Numbered from the stretch's first letter, positions 44,195 to 53,951 are shown. The stretch: 64,000 bases of DNA from Candidatus Zixiibacteriota bacterium (GCA_040756055.1 JBFLZR010000002.1:522411-586410); one strand, 5' to 3'. Numbers and translations are program-made. The notes: a model not told the origin generated them from the letters alone.

Positions 44195-45937
44195 CTAATG
44201 CCCCAGTACGGCTTTCCGCCCACTTTCAATATCGCCAACCCAGAGCGTGTCGCCCGTGAAAGTAAGAATAATATTGCGCGCGGCGCTTATATCGTAGGTG
44301 AAAAATTTGCCATCATCGATCGGCCGCAAAGTCAAGACCATCGCCTGTGGAGGCGGGACCGGCCCAAGCCCGATCATCTTGCCATCAAACCAGATCATGC
44401 GATAGAAAAACGCGCTCGTTGCTCCCTGAATCTTAACAATTGTCTCCGTGGCGCCGGGGCGATAGCCCGACATGGTAGAGTACATCACTTCAGCAGCGGC
44501 CAATGGTCCGGTCATGGAGGCGTATTGTTCTTTTCGCGTGTACCAGAGGTCTTTTAGCCGCTCGAGGCGATCATCATCGTTTACGAGAATCCGCATCGGC
44601 TCGAAATCGTCCTTTACGGCGGCCGTCATAACCTCAAGCGATCTCTTCTCATTACCTGCCACAACCGTCTTCAGACTGTCACCGGAGATATAAAGTGCCG
44701 TAAGCGCCCCGCCCCCGACCGGTGTCATGAGCATTCTATCGCCGGACTCGGCGACAAGATATGCGCTTTGTTCATCCAAAAGATAATTGCCCCGATATTT
44801 CGAGAAGTCACCTTTGATGTCGTCGATGGCAAAGGGCAGCTCGACATCCGCTCCGAACACGATGTCCGTTACTTTATCTCTGACACCCTGCTCGTGCAGA
44901 ATCTCCGGGCCACTGACATTGGAGAAAAGCATGATAACGATATTCGAGTCCACGAAACGCTTGAAATCGGCGGCACAGCCGAGCATGCTGCCGCCGTCGT
45001 GCTGTATCAACATCCCCCGCTCGGTATCCAGAACATCCCATCCGTACGCGTAATCGTTGAGGAAAGGCGTGTACATTTTCTGTTTGGCTTCAGCCGACAG
45101 AATCTCGTCGCCCATAAGGACCCGGTGCCAACGGAGCATGTCAGCGGTCGTGGACAGAATGCCCCCGTTGCCGATGTAGTTCCAATAAGGATAGTCCTTG
45201 TCCAGGGGAATGCCGTTGTCGATATCGCCGTTATACCAGTGAGCAACGATCTTGCCGGTGTAATCGGGAATCCGGTATCCGGTGAAGTTCATGCCGGACG
45301 GCTTGAACAGGTACTCGTGCAGAAATTCTTCGTAAGACATCCCGGAGGCCAACTCGACGATTGCGGCAAGCATGGAGTAACCGAGATTGCTGTACTCGAA
45401 CTCCTCGCCCGGGGCAAACCTCAGGGGTGCCTCAAGTATTTTGCGCATCGTCTCGTCGCGGTGCGCTATTTCGAAATCACCCCCCATGACATCGTCATTG
45501 ACACCCGACGTATGTGTCAACAGGTGATGCAGTGTGATCCCAAGTTTATCGGGAGGAACGTTGTCGAAATACTTCGAGACGGGGTCCCCTGTGCTCAGTT
45601 TTCCCATCATTTCCAGCTTCATAATCGCGGCGGCGGTGAACTGCTTGGTGATGGAGCCGACACTGAATATCGTCTGCGGGGTGTTGGCGATACCTTCGGC
45701 CACATTGGCCAATCCGTACCCTTTGTTGAGTAGAACTTCATCTCCTTTGGCGATCAACGCGGCGCCGGAGAAACCGAACGGTACCAGTTTGGTGAGATAA
45801 ACATCAACTCTTTCTCCTGCGCCTGCCGCAACGACCTGAGCTTCAGCATCCGGTCCTGCCTTTCGATCGCAAGAGTGAGCTGCCAATATAACCGCAAGCA
45901 AAAGAGTTATCACCGCGAGCACTTTGGTGGTCCGCAT
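44195..45937 (-). CDS. Exported serine hydrolase of the beta-lactamase/S12 family
   Basis: The product is 580 residues. A signal peptide ends near 'LAAHSC', a weak lipobox. The class-C-like hydrolase domain (about 45-370) has the nucleophile motif SxxK in 'VGSITKQFTA', the tyrosine motif 'YSNLGYSML' and the third motif as 'HDGG'. The remaining 200 residues are a beta-rich C-terminal domain, as in many DD-peptidase/esterase relatives. Beta-lactam resistance is not implied; peptidase or esterase action in the envelope is more likely. The start at 45937 has GGGAG 8 bases before it. Confidence 0.9.
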   Translation of the reverse strand: MRTTKVLAVITLLLAVILAAHSCDRKAGPDAEAQVVAAGAGERVDVYLTKLVPFGFSGAALIAKGDEVLLNKGYGLANVAEGIANTPQTIFSVGSITKQFTAAAIMKLEMMGKLSTGDPVSKYFDNVPPDKLGITLHHLLTHTSGVNDDVMGGDFEIAHRDETMRKILEAPLRFAPGEEFEYSNLGYSMLAAIVELASGMSYEEFLHEYLFKPSGMNFTGYRIPDYTGKIVAHWYNGDIDNGIPLDKDYPYWNYIGNGGILSTTADMLRWHRVLMGDEILSAEAKQKMYTPFLNDYAYGWDVLDTERGMLIQHDGGSMLGCAADFKRFVDSNIVIMLFSNVSGPEILHEQGVRDKVTDIVFGADVELPFAIDDIKGDFSKYRGNYLLDEQSAYLVAESGDRMLMTPVGGGALTALYISGDSLKTVVAGNEKRSLEVMTAAVKDDFEPMRILVNDDDRLERLKDLWYTRKEQYASMTGPLAAAEVMYSTMSGYRPGATETIVKIQGATSAFFYRMIWFDGKMIGLGPVPPPQAMVLTLRPIDDGKFFTYDISAARNIILTFTGDTLWVGDIESGRKAVLGH

Positions 45938-46097
45938 TTTTGGTCTCCCTGAGTTATCGATTGAATTTCCAATAAGAGATATTATCCACGCTGTCCGCAA
46001 CGTCAAGCTTTTACTTGATACCATCGAGTCGCGCCGATGTAGCACAAAAAAAACGGATGGCGTGAGAAATTTGCCGGGCCGTGGCGTCCGGGGTCAA

Positions 46098-49000
46098 TCA
46101 GGCGTGTCTCGCCTTTGATTTCTCCAGGGTATCGGGTGGGAGCATGGCGATTATTCGCTCGAAATCGGGGAGTTCTTTGAAGTTCGCCACGGAACCGTCG
46201 TGAAGACCGGCCAGTTCGTATTCCGAGGCCCCGCAGTTTACCATGACATAGGGAACCAGTGAGTCGCGGCACCGTTCGACCATTTTCAATAGCTCCAGCT
46301 TACCAATGAACCGCGAATCGCATATGACGATGTCGGCTATCGAACCGGGATCTTCCGGAATGGTCGAGATATCGTCGGCCGCCAGGAGCCTTGCATTCAA
46401 CTGGCAGGCCTGGTTGTGGTAATGCGTCAGGATGCTTTTGTCCAGTGAGAACACAAGGGCCTGAAGTTCATCCTCGGGCGTGGCCCTGAAAGTGACGTGC
46501 TGCCGCTCCACATTTGTAACCGGAAGCGTCAAAGTAAAAGTCGTCCCGATGCCGACCACCGAATTGACTGTCAACTCGCCGCGGTACTCGCGCGCTATAT
46601 TTCGACAGATGGACAGTCCCATGCCGGTACCAATCAATTCATCTTTGCCCCACACACCCTTGGTCGAGAAGAACGGGTCAAAAATCTTCTCCAGATTTTC
46701 GCGGGGTATCCCCACGCCGGTATCGGCCACACGAACCTCGACGGCATCACGCCGGGAGAATACCGCAATCGTTATCACGCCATGCTGTTTTATGGCGTGC
46801 TGGGCGTTAATCAGGAGATTGAGCAAAAGCTGTTGGATTTTGCTCGCGGAGACCTCGACCGGCGGAACCTCCTCGAAATAAGTGACCAGCTCGATGGACT
46901 GATTGCGCAGTTCCTTCTCGACCAGTTTTGCCGAACGGCGGATAAGTTTGCGAAGGTCCTCGGGTTGCTTTTCTTCCGGCCTCGCCTTGGAGTAAGTAAG
47001 CAGCGACATGGCGACATCGTTGGCTTTTTCACCCATCTCGATGATCTTGCTCAGTGTCTCGCCGGCCAGTTGACGGCCATCATCGCTCTCCAGTTCGTGC
47101 AGGGCGAATGAGGCATTGCCGATTATACCGCCCAGGTAATTCTTAAATTCATGCGCCACGCCGGCCGCAAGGGTGCCGATGGCCGAAAGTTTGTCCGATT
47201 GAATCAGCTTCTGCTGGGTTTTCAGTTCGTTCGTGATATCGCTGGAAACGGACAGGAAATTCATTATCTTGCCGTTGTCATCATAAATGGGCGTTATCGT
47301 TTTTCGCTCGAAATACAATTCCGAGTCGTGCCGCTTGTTTTTGATGATGCCGCTCCAGGTTTTCCCGGATGTTATCGTCTGCCACAGGTCACGGTACAGT
47401 TCTTCGTCATAATCACCCGACTTGAGTATGCTTACGGGCCGTCCCACGATATCGACGAGGCTGTAACCGGTAACTTTAGTGAAGAACGGGTTGACATATT
47501 CCACTATCCCGTTGACATCGGTGATACACACCATGTTCGATGACTGATTGACCGCCGCCGACAACATCCTCACCTCTTTTTCCTGCCTCATAAGTTCGGT
47601 GATATCGGTGGCATAGCAGTGTATCACGTTTTGCCCCTCGACCGGGTGGAACGACCAGGTCCAGGTGCGTCCCGCGATTTCGTTCAGTATGTTGAGCACG
47701 CCGGTTCCCGAGAGCAGACACTGTTGAATGATATCTCTTATGTTCACCGGAAGACACTTGATGGCATCCTCTCTCCCCAGGCCGATTTCGCCCAGACGAT
47801 GTTCGGCTGCCTTATTGATATAAAGCACCTCGGCCTCGGGACTCAAACTCATCACGACATTGGGATTGTTGGCGGGGAATGCAGCCAGCCTGCCGAGATC
47901 GTATTCGGCCTGTTTGCGGTCAGTGATGTCAAGCATGTATTCGATTACCTGAACAACTTTGCCCTCGTCGTCGAAAACCGGGTAGCCGTGGACTTCGTGG
48001 TATCTCTCATTGCCATTTCGGTCAAGATGGACGTGTTCTACCACACACGGCTTGCGCTCCTCTTTTACGCGCTGCAGCGGGCAGGGGTGCTCCGTCGAGG
48101 TACAAGGGGAAGTTCTACCGTGACTCAATTCATAGCAGGTGATACTTCGCTCGGAGGGATTGGCCCCCGAGGCACGGTTGGCCACCTGAATCGTGAAATC
48201 GCTGGCATCGAGAACATAGAACGGGTAGGTCAGCGAATCCAGCACCGAATTCAAAAAGGCATTGTTACGTACGAGAGTCTCTTCTGTTTGACGGCGAGCG
48301 ATGTGATTGCCTATCTGCCGTGCCAGGGCGTCGATGAGCTCGCGTTCCTCAAAAAGAAAAGGACCTTCGCTCTCCGCCGGCATTTGACTGAGATAGCAAA
48401 CCTCGATGCAGCCCACTTTTTCATGGGCGTCGAAAATGTCCGCCCTCTGAACCCATGGCGACGCCTCGAAAGGCGCCAGAACGTATTCTCTGCCTCTAAC
48501 AGTTATTCGTGCCCGGCAGACCTCGGGGTGTTTCCATGCCAATTGTACATGCTCAAGTACTCTTCGAAACGCCACATCGAGAGTCAGCGAGGAGTCCCTT
48601 AGTACCTGGGCAACGCCGTACAGACACTGCTGCTCCTTGACTCGCTCCTTCAATTCCTCGGTTCTGGCAACAAGACTTTCGGCAGATTCCTTGAGTTCGG
48701 TAATATCGCGATCAATGCAGTTGTATCCGGCAAAACAACCGTCATCGCCTCTGACCACGACTCGTTTCGACTGTATCCAGCGCCAGAGCCCGGCCTTCGT
48801 TTGCAGCCGGTATTGAAAGTCGAAACTGGACTGGCCACGCGGGCATTTCCTGAAGAATTCTTCGGCCAGTTCCAGATCCTCGGGATGGAGTATCTCGCAC
48901 CACAGGCGTGGATTCTTCTGGAACTCCTTCGCCGAGTACCCGGTGACCTTGTTAACGGCGCGATTGAGGTCCGACACAGAACCGTCGGGCCACTGATAAT

Positions 49001-49751
49001 AAATCATGTCATCCGCCGTCGAGATAAAGGTGCGCACTTTTTCTTCGGCTCGGCGCAGATCATCGAGAACTTTGTTGCGATGTTTCTCTTTGTTGGTGCT
49101 CACCACGAATACCGCTGTGACGAGTATGGCCCAAAAGCCTATAACGCCGAGCAGAATGACCAGCAGATTGTTTTTGCGACGATTCACTTCATCCAGAAGA
49201 AGATTTTCCAGCTCGTTGGTGGTAGCTACCAGAGCATCGCAAAGCCGGCCGGTTCTGAGCTCGAGCTGCGAAGCAATGAAACCGGACGAGTTATCATCGA
49301 TTCTCTGGCGAGCCACCTCGACGAACAATTTGACCAGACTGTCGGCCTGCTGCATCATCAGAAGGTACCGGTCATGCAGCGGGCAGTCACCCAGAGACTC
49401 ATCGCGCTCTATGATGGCAAGAAGTCTCTCCGATAATATAACCGACTCACTGAGACCGGCTATTATCTCTTCCGGCTGAATGTTGGAGTCGCCGCCGGCG
49501 AGTTGCTCGAGCATAACATGCGAGCGTGATACCAGCAGGCTTACGCGGTTGGTTTCCAGCATCAGCGGTACATGCGCGGAGGCGTGGTGCGCGGTCTGCA
49601 GATATACCCACAAAAGAAGGTAAGTTGATATCAACCCCAAAAGGAACACTACCGCGGCCGCCCAGAAGTGCTGGCTCAAAAAACGAACCCGGTTCGCGAT
49701 ATGACTTAACTTGCTCTTCAGCGTCAACTCATGCCCCTGACTGCACAGCAT
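46098..49751 (-). CDS. Multi-PAS sensor histidine kinase
   Basis: The product is about 1217 residues. Two membrane helices (about 22-45 and 190-215) enclose a helical sensor region outside the cytoplasm. Then: PAS (245-360), GAF-like (375-520), Cys/His PAS (530-645, same motif as in the LuxR-type regulator), two more PAS (650-890), HisKA with phospho-acceptor His in 'GVAHEFKNYLGG', and HATPase with N box 'LLLNLLINAQHAI', 'ADTGVGIP' and 'GTGMGLSI'. The last 115 residues resemble a receiver domain ('ADIVICDSRFIG') with poor conservation. The start is uncertain: ATG 49751 has no ribosome binding site, TTG 49727 has AGGGG 7 bases upstream, and the frame stays open to 49790. No response regulator is adjacent. 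Confidence 0.9.
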   Translation of the reverse strand: MLCSQGHELTLKSKLSHIANRVRFLSQHFWAAAVVFLLGLISTYLLLWVYLQTAHHASAHVPLMLETNRVSLLVSRSHVMLEQLAGGDSNIQPEEIIAGLSESVILSERLLAIIERDESLGDCPLHDRYLLMMQQADSLVKLFVEVARQRIDDNSSGFIASQLELRTGRLCDALVATTNELENLLLDEVNRRKNNLLVILLGVIGFWAILVTAVFVVSTNKEKHRNKVLDDLRRAEEKVRTFISTADDMIYYQWPDGSVSDLNRAVNKVTGYSAKEFQKNPRLWCEILHPEDLELAEEFFRKCPRGQSSFDFQYRLQTKAGLWRWIQSKRVVVRGDDGCFAGYNCIDRDITELKESAESLVARTEELKERVKEQQCLYGVAQVLRDSSLTLDVAFRRVLEHVQLAWKHPEVCRARITVRGREYVLAPFEASPWVQRADIFDAHEKVGCIEVCYLSQMPAESEGPFLFEERELIDALARQIGNHIARRQTEETLVRNNAFLNSVLDSLTYPFYVLDASDFTIQVANRASGANPSERSITCYELSHGRTSPCTSTEHPCPLQRVKEERKPCVVEHVHLDRNGNERYHEVHGYPVFDDEGKVVQVIEYMLDITDRKQAEYDLGRLAAFPANNPNVVMSLSPEAEVLYINKAAEHRLGEIGLGREDAIKCLPVNIRDIIQQCLLSGTGVLNILNEIAGRTWTWSFHPVEGQNVIHCYATDITELMRQEKEVRMLSAAVNQSSNMVCITDVNGIVEYVNPFFTKVTGYSLVDIVGRPVSILKSGDYDEELYRDLWQTITSGKTWSGIIKNKRHDSELYFERKTITPIYDDNGKIMNFLSVSSDITNELKTQQKLIQSDKLSAIGTLAAGVAHEFKNYLGGIIGNASFALHELESDDGRQLAGETLSKIIEMGEKANDVAMSLLTYSKARPEEKQPEDLRKLIRRSAKLVEKELRNQSIELVTYFEEVPPVEVSASKIQQLLLNLLINAQHAIKQHGVITIAVFSRRDAVEVRVADTGVGIPRENLEKIFDPFFSTKGVWGKDELIGTGMGLSICRNIAREYRGELTVNSVVGIGTTFTLTLPVTNVERQHVTFRATPEDELQALVFSLDKSILTHYHNQACQLNARLLAADDISTIPEDPGSIADIVICDSRFIGKLELLKMVERCRDSLVPYVMVNCGASEYELAGLHDGSVANFKELPDFERIIAMLPPDTLEKSKARHA

Positions 49752-49920
49752 AACGTTCGGACCGGCCCGGGCGGGCCAATCCCATCTCAACTATTAGATT
49801 ATCGGCAGACCGGGTGTTTTGCTTAATCCGCAAACCACTGACATTCAATAAAGTATGCGGGGCCCGATACCCTCAGGGCGTTTTCTCCGCTGACAGCCCG
49901 GTAAACATGATGGGAAGATT

Positions 49921-51270
49921 TTATTGGCGGGGTTTGCGCCTCAGTTCGTCACGGCGCTTTTTGAACCACTCGAGATATTCTTTGGCCTTTTTCTCCCTGC
50001 CCGACTCGCGCGGAAGATAATACTCCGCGCCTTCTATCTCATCGGGAAGATTCACCTGGTCGGTGACAGCATCGTCGAAGTCGTGGGCATACTGATAGTC
50101 TTTGCCGTAGCCGAGCGCTTTCATCAGCGAAGTCGGGGCGTTTCTCAGATGCAGCGGCACCGGTAGGGAGCCTTTCTCGCGGGCGTCGCTCATCGCCCGG
50201 CCGAAAGCAACATAGGCGGAATTTGACTTCGGCGCGCAGGCGAGATAAATCACGGCCTGGGCAATCGCCAGTTCGCCTTCGGGAGAACCAAGGAAATGAT
50301 AGGCGTCGCGGGCATTCATCGTCACCGTCAGGGCATAAGGATCGGCCATGCCGATGTCCTCCGAGGCGAATCGCACGAGCCTTCTGACGATATACAGCGG
50401 ATCCTCTCCCGCGTCGAGCATCCTTGCCAGCCAATACAGAGCAGCATCGGGGTCGCCGCCGCGAATTGTCTTGTGAAGGGCAGAAATGAGGTTGTAGTGT
50501 TCTTCGGCCGCCTTATCGTAAACGGCGATACTTTTCTGATGAATCTGCTTGAGCGCTTCGACGGTGATGGTGCCGTCCTGACCGACGAATTCGGCGGTAT
50601 TCTCCACCAGCACCAGCGCTCTGCGAGCATCGCCGTCGGCCGCCGCCGCTATGAAACGAACCGCCTCGGGACCGAACTTGAGATTCATCGACCCCACCCC
50701 AACCGTGGTATCCGTCAGTGCCCTCTCGATAATACTCGTCAACGCCTCCTCCGTCAGCCTTTCCAGTACGTACACCCGCATTCGAGACAGAAGAGCGGAG
50801 TTGACCTCGAATGACGGATTCTCAGTGGTGGCGCCAATCAAAATTATCTCGCCGGATTCGACATAGGGTAGAAAGGCATCCTGCTGAGCTTTGTTGAAAC
50901 GATGGATTTCATCGATAAAAACATAGGTGCGTCTTGAAGTCATCTGGTAGTAGTTGCCTGCTTTCGATATGACCTCTTTGACTTCCTTGATCCCCGATGT
51001 CGCCGCCGAGAAGGGCGTGAACTGCCCCTGGGTCGACCTGGCTATGAGCGATGCGAGAGTCGTCTTTCCGGAACCGGGCGGCCCCCAGAAGATGATGGAA
51101 CCTACTTTATCCTGCTCGATCGCCTTGCGAAGCGGCGTCCCAGGTCCGATTATTTTCTCCTGACCGTAGAACTGGTCGAGATTCGCCGGTCTCATCCTGT
51201 CCGCCAGCGGTTTCAGCGCGGAACGAGTATTGGCGATACCCTCCGGCCGGTCTTTTCCGAACAAATCCAT
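49921..51270 (-). CDS. rarA: Replication-associated recombination protein A (AAA+ ATPase)
   Basis: The product is 449 residues and matches RarA/MgsA over its full length. Motifs: 'RMRPANLDQFYGQEKIIG' start, Walker A 'GPPGSGKTT', Walker B 'VFIDEIHRF', sensor 1 'LIGATTENPSFEVN', then the helical clamp-loader-like and tetramerisation domains with 'DPDAALYWLARMLDAGEDP'. RarA acts at stalled replication forks together with SSB and RecA. It is a single gene with its own promoter region shared with the transporter gene upstream. Confidence 0.96.
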   Translation of the reverse strand: MDLFGKDRPEGIANTRSALKPLADRMRPANLDQFYGQEKIIGPGTPLRKAIEQDKVGSIIFWGPPGSGKTTLASLIARSTQGQFTPFSAATSGIKEVKEVISKAGNYYQMTSRRTYVFIDEIHRFNKAQQDAFLPYVESGEIILIGATTENPSFEVNSALLSRMRVYVLERLTEEALTSIIERALTDTTVGVGSMNLKFGPEAVRFIAAAADGDARRALVLVENTAEFVGQDGTITVEALKQIHQKSIAVYDKAAEEHYNLISALHKTIRGGDPDAALYWLARMLDAGEDPLYIVRRLVRFASEDIGMADPYALTVTMNARDAYHFLGSPEGELAIAQAVIYLACAPKSNSAYVAFGRAMSDAREKGSLPVPLHLRNAPTSLMKALGYGKDYQYAHDFDDAVTDQVNLPDEIEGAEYYLPRESGREKKAKEYLEWFKKRRDELRRKPRQ

Positions 51271-51699
51271 ATTCGAATATAACCGTATGTCCCTGCTATA
51301 TCAATCACAACCTCTTCCGCGAACAACCCTGAGTGCCGGCTGGCAGGCTGTTTCGGCGCCTGCTGTCGGCATCCGACATCTACCCCTATCACGTTATTAT
51401 ATAACGACATAGGCCCGGCGAATCAAAAAGCGTTGCTTAAACAGAGGTGAGGTAGTATTATTACCCGTCGTTAGAAACGCAGTGCGCTGCAGCGCGGGGC
51501 CATATGGCCAGGTGAGCCGGCCTCCGCAGTACTCCCATCGGGAGTAATCATTGAAAAGAACAGCCTCTGGTAGCTTCAACCATGCTCGCGCATTGCAAAC
51601 GACAAGGAATTGTATCGCTGTTCTGTAGTTTAACCTGGTCCGGGAAGTGTTGATAAAGGTTGAAGCGGATTTCCCCGGACCGAACTGATGCAGGAGAAG
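51271..51699. other. Divergent intergenic region with several palindromes
   Basis: No gene is supported in 429 bases. It contains CGTTAT-TAT-ATAACG (51392-51406), a perfect 12-bp palindrome GGCCATATGGCC (51498-51509), a small hairpin ACTCCC-ATC-GGGAGT (51531-51545) and the longer hairpin at 51637-51681. The middle may encode a structured RNA leader, but no known riboswitch class was recognised. Confidence 0.5.
51637..51681 (+). promoter_or_regulatory. Leader hairpin before the SDF transporter gene
   Basis: GGTCCGGG at 51637-51644 pairs with CCCGGACC at 51674-51681; the flanking AA/TT can add pairs past a one-base bulge. It ends about ten bases before the ribosome binding site, so it may modulate translation. 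Confidence 0.45.
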
Positions 51700-53907
51700 A
51701 TGAACAGTAAATCATCAACTTCACTACTTATCGCTACGGTTCTGGCCGTTATCCTTGGCGGATTTATCGGCTATTATTTTCCCGAAGTGATGTTATCGAT
51801 TAGTTTTGTCGGACAGCTCTTTCTGAATGCGCTGCGACTGGTAGTGATTCCCCTCGTAATCGCCGCTGTTATAGTCGGCGTGGCCGCAATGGCCGATGTT
51901 GGAAGGGTCAGCCGAACAGTCGGGAAGACTCTTCTCTATTTTGCGGTTACCAGTGCAATAGCCGTCTTGATCGGCTTGGGACTGGTAACTCTGATTCAAC
52001 CCGGCGCGGGTGTCTCCGCCGATAGTGCGGTTATCCCGCCCGAAGTTCTCAGTGTGACGTCGTTTTCGATCTCACAGTTGCTGGGTTCGATAATTCCGTC
52101 AAATCTTTTCGCAGCCGGCGCCGTGGGTAATCTGCTCGGACTGATTATCTTTGCCGTATTTTTCGGCGTCGTTTTGATCCCGATGGGTGATCGGGGAAAA
52201 GTCATTATTGATTTTCTGCGTGCCGTCAACCAGGCCATCATGAAAATCGTGACCATGTTGATATGGGTGGCCCCGCTGGGCGTGCTGTCGCTGGTTGGAA
52301 CCGCGGTGGCCGAAAACGCCCTGTCCATGGACAGCATGCTTGGCTCGCTGGGGTTGTATTCACTCACGCTGGCGATCGCCTTTTTGATTCACGCCGCCGT
52401 TATATTGCCGCTCGCGCTCAGGTTCTTCGCGCAAAGACCTGTCATGGAGTATTTGAGCAATATGGCGCCGGCTCTCACAACTGCTCTTGGCACCGGCTCC
52501 GCCGCTGCCGCCCTGCCCATCACCTACGACAGCGTGGTTGACAAAAGCGAAATCGATGACCGGGCCGGCTCGATCACGGTTCCTCTGGGAGCCATGGTCA
52601 ATATGAACGGCACAGCCCTCTACCTGATTATCGCGGCCCTGTTCTCCGCCCAGATCTTCCAGGTGGAACTTTCAATTCTCCAGGTCCTGATAGTAGTCGG
52701 CACCTCGTTTGTCATTTCGTTTGGAGCGTCACTGATGCCCAACGCTTCGGCCATGCTGCTTGCGGTAGTCATGTACGCCGCCGGATTCCCTGCCCAGGCT
52801 TATGCCGGTATCGGAATTGTCCTGATCATGGACTGGTTTTTTGACCGCTGGCGGGCTGTCGTGGACGTATGGGGCGATGCTGTCGGCGCGGCTGTAATTG
52901 GCGAGACGTTTGACTTCAAAACGGCCCGTCACATCAGACAGGAATCGCCCGACAGAAAAGCTCAACGCGGACCAAGACGGCCGGACCGTCCGCAACGCGA
53001 TGCCCGACAAAAGCCACCCGCTTCGCAACAACAAGACAAGGCTCCTTTGCGGCAGGAGCGTAAAGGCCAGGAACGCACGGGTCACCAGCGCGACGCTGAC
53101 CGCCGATCGAGAGGAGAAGACCGTGATCGCGATAAGAGCCGACGCGGTGATCACCGCTCGAAACACAAAGAGCGTCAGCCCCGGGCGGAGCGACCGGAAA
53201 ACAGACAACAGCCGCCCAGACAACAGCAAAAGACTCGCGAAGAAAGAGCGTCGACCTTCGTAATGCCACCCGTTCCGTACCACGTGCTGGAGAACGAACT
53301 CCGCCCAAGAAAACGTGAACAGGAGCCGAAGGACACCACCGCTGAGGTCAAAGCGAACGGTGACGCGGGCAGGACTTCAGCTGATGTCGACACGACGCTG
53401 TCGAGTCAGACTATCGAGCGTGAACGGGCAAAAATCGCCGCCCAGCTGGCGGAACTTCGTCAGAACGAGACTTCTAATACCGGAGTCACGGACACCGAAG
53501 AGATCGTGGTTGAATCCGATGATACCCAGCGGGTTGAAGTATCTTCAAGCGAAAGACCTCAAACACAGGCTGATTTCCCGAAGATAGACTTCTACGCCGG
53601 TGACGACAAGCCAATCCCGCCGGACAGAGGCGAATCAACCGAGGAGATTCCAGCTCCGCCGGAGTCATACGAAAACGAGTCTCCCGCGGACACAATCGAA
53701 GAACCTTATGAAACTCCGGTGGAAAATCAGATAGAACAAGAGACAAGACCGCAGAGTTTCGGGCGGGGCAAAGCCCGACGCACTCCGCCGACCAAGAGCG
53801 AGCCAAAGTCTGAGCAGGAGCAAACCAGCCGGGAGCCGGAAAAACCGGAGTTCTCTTCGGAGAACATCTCTTTCGGACGGAGCAAACGCAAAAAACCAAG
53901 CGCCTGA
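51700..53907 (+). CDS. SDF-family (dicarboxylate/amino acid:cation symporter) protein with long disordered tail
   Basis: The product is 735 residues. Residues 1-395 are a GltP-like transporter with eight helices and two hairpins; the first hairpin reads 'GTGSAAAALPITYD' and the ion-binding motif NMDGT reads 'NMNGT' (Asn303), altering an aspartate that binds sodium in characterised members. The remaining 340 residues are highly charged and unstructured: Arg/Gln/Asp-rich (about 400-530), then Glu/Pro/Ser/Thr-rich, with 'SFGRGKARRTP' and 'SFGRSKRKKPS' near the end. Family members end soon after the last helix, so the tail is extra. The start at 51700 is preferred over 51688 for the AGGAG 3 bases before it. 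A terminator follows. Confidence 0.88.
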   Translation: MNSKSSTSLLIATVLAVILGGFIGYYFPEVMLSISFVGQLFLNALRLVVIPLVIAAVIVGVAAMADVGRVSRTVGKTLLYFAVTSAIAVLIGLGLVTLIQPGAGVSADSAVIPPEVLSVTSFSISQLLGSIIPSNLFAAGAVGNLLGLIIFAVFFGVVLIPMGDRGKVIIDFLRAVNQAIMKIVTMLIWVAPLGVLSLVGTAVAENALSMDSMLGSLGLYSLTLAIAFLIHAAVILPLALRFFAQRPVMEYLSNMAPALTTALGTGSAAAALPITYDSVVDKSEIDDRAGSITVPLGAMVNMNGTALYLIIAALFSAQIFQVELSILQVLIVVGTSFVISFGASLMPNASAMLLAVVMYAAGFPAQAYAGIGIVLIMDWFFDRWRAVVDVWGDAVGAAVIGETFDFKTARHIRQESPDRKAQRGPRRPDRPQRDARQKPPASQQQDKAPLRQERKGQERTGHQRDADRRSRGEDRDRDKSRRGDHRSKHKERQPRAERPENRQQPPRQQQKTREERASTFVMPPVPYHVLENELRPRKREQEPKDTTAEVKANGDAGRTSADVDTTLSSQTIERERAKIAAQLAELRQNETSNTGVTDTEEIVVESDDTQRVEVSSSERPQTQADFPKIDFYAGDDKPIPPDRGESTEEIPAPPESYENESPADTIEEPYETPVENQIEQETRPQSFGRGKARRTPPTKSEPKSEQEQTSREPEKPEFSSENISFGRSKRKKPSA

Positions 53908-53922
53908 TAAGCGCCGCTCAGA

Positions 53923-53951
53923 GCCGGAGATAACATTCCGGCCCTTTTTTT
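53923..53951 (+). terminator. Rho-independent terminator of the transporter gene
   Basis: GCCGGA pairs with TCCGGC around an eight-base loop, then CC and seven T. Confidence 0.85.

Noticed and set aside
44768-45733. Long plus-strand open frame (321 codons)
   Set aside because: Antisense shadow of the serine hydrolase gene, which has all catalytic motifs.
44195-45937. Beta-lactam resistance gene
   Set aside because: SxxK/YxN hydrolases of this type with a long C-terminal domain are usually peptidases or esterases; nothing here indicates resistance.
47619-48602. Long plus-strand open frame (327 codons)
   Set aside because: Antisense to the histidine kinase; no family match and high G+C explains the lack of stops.
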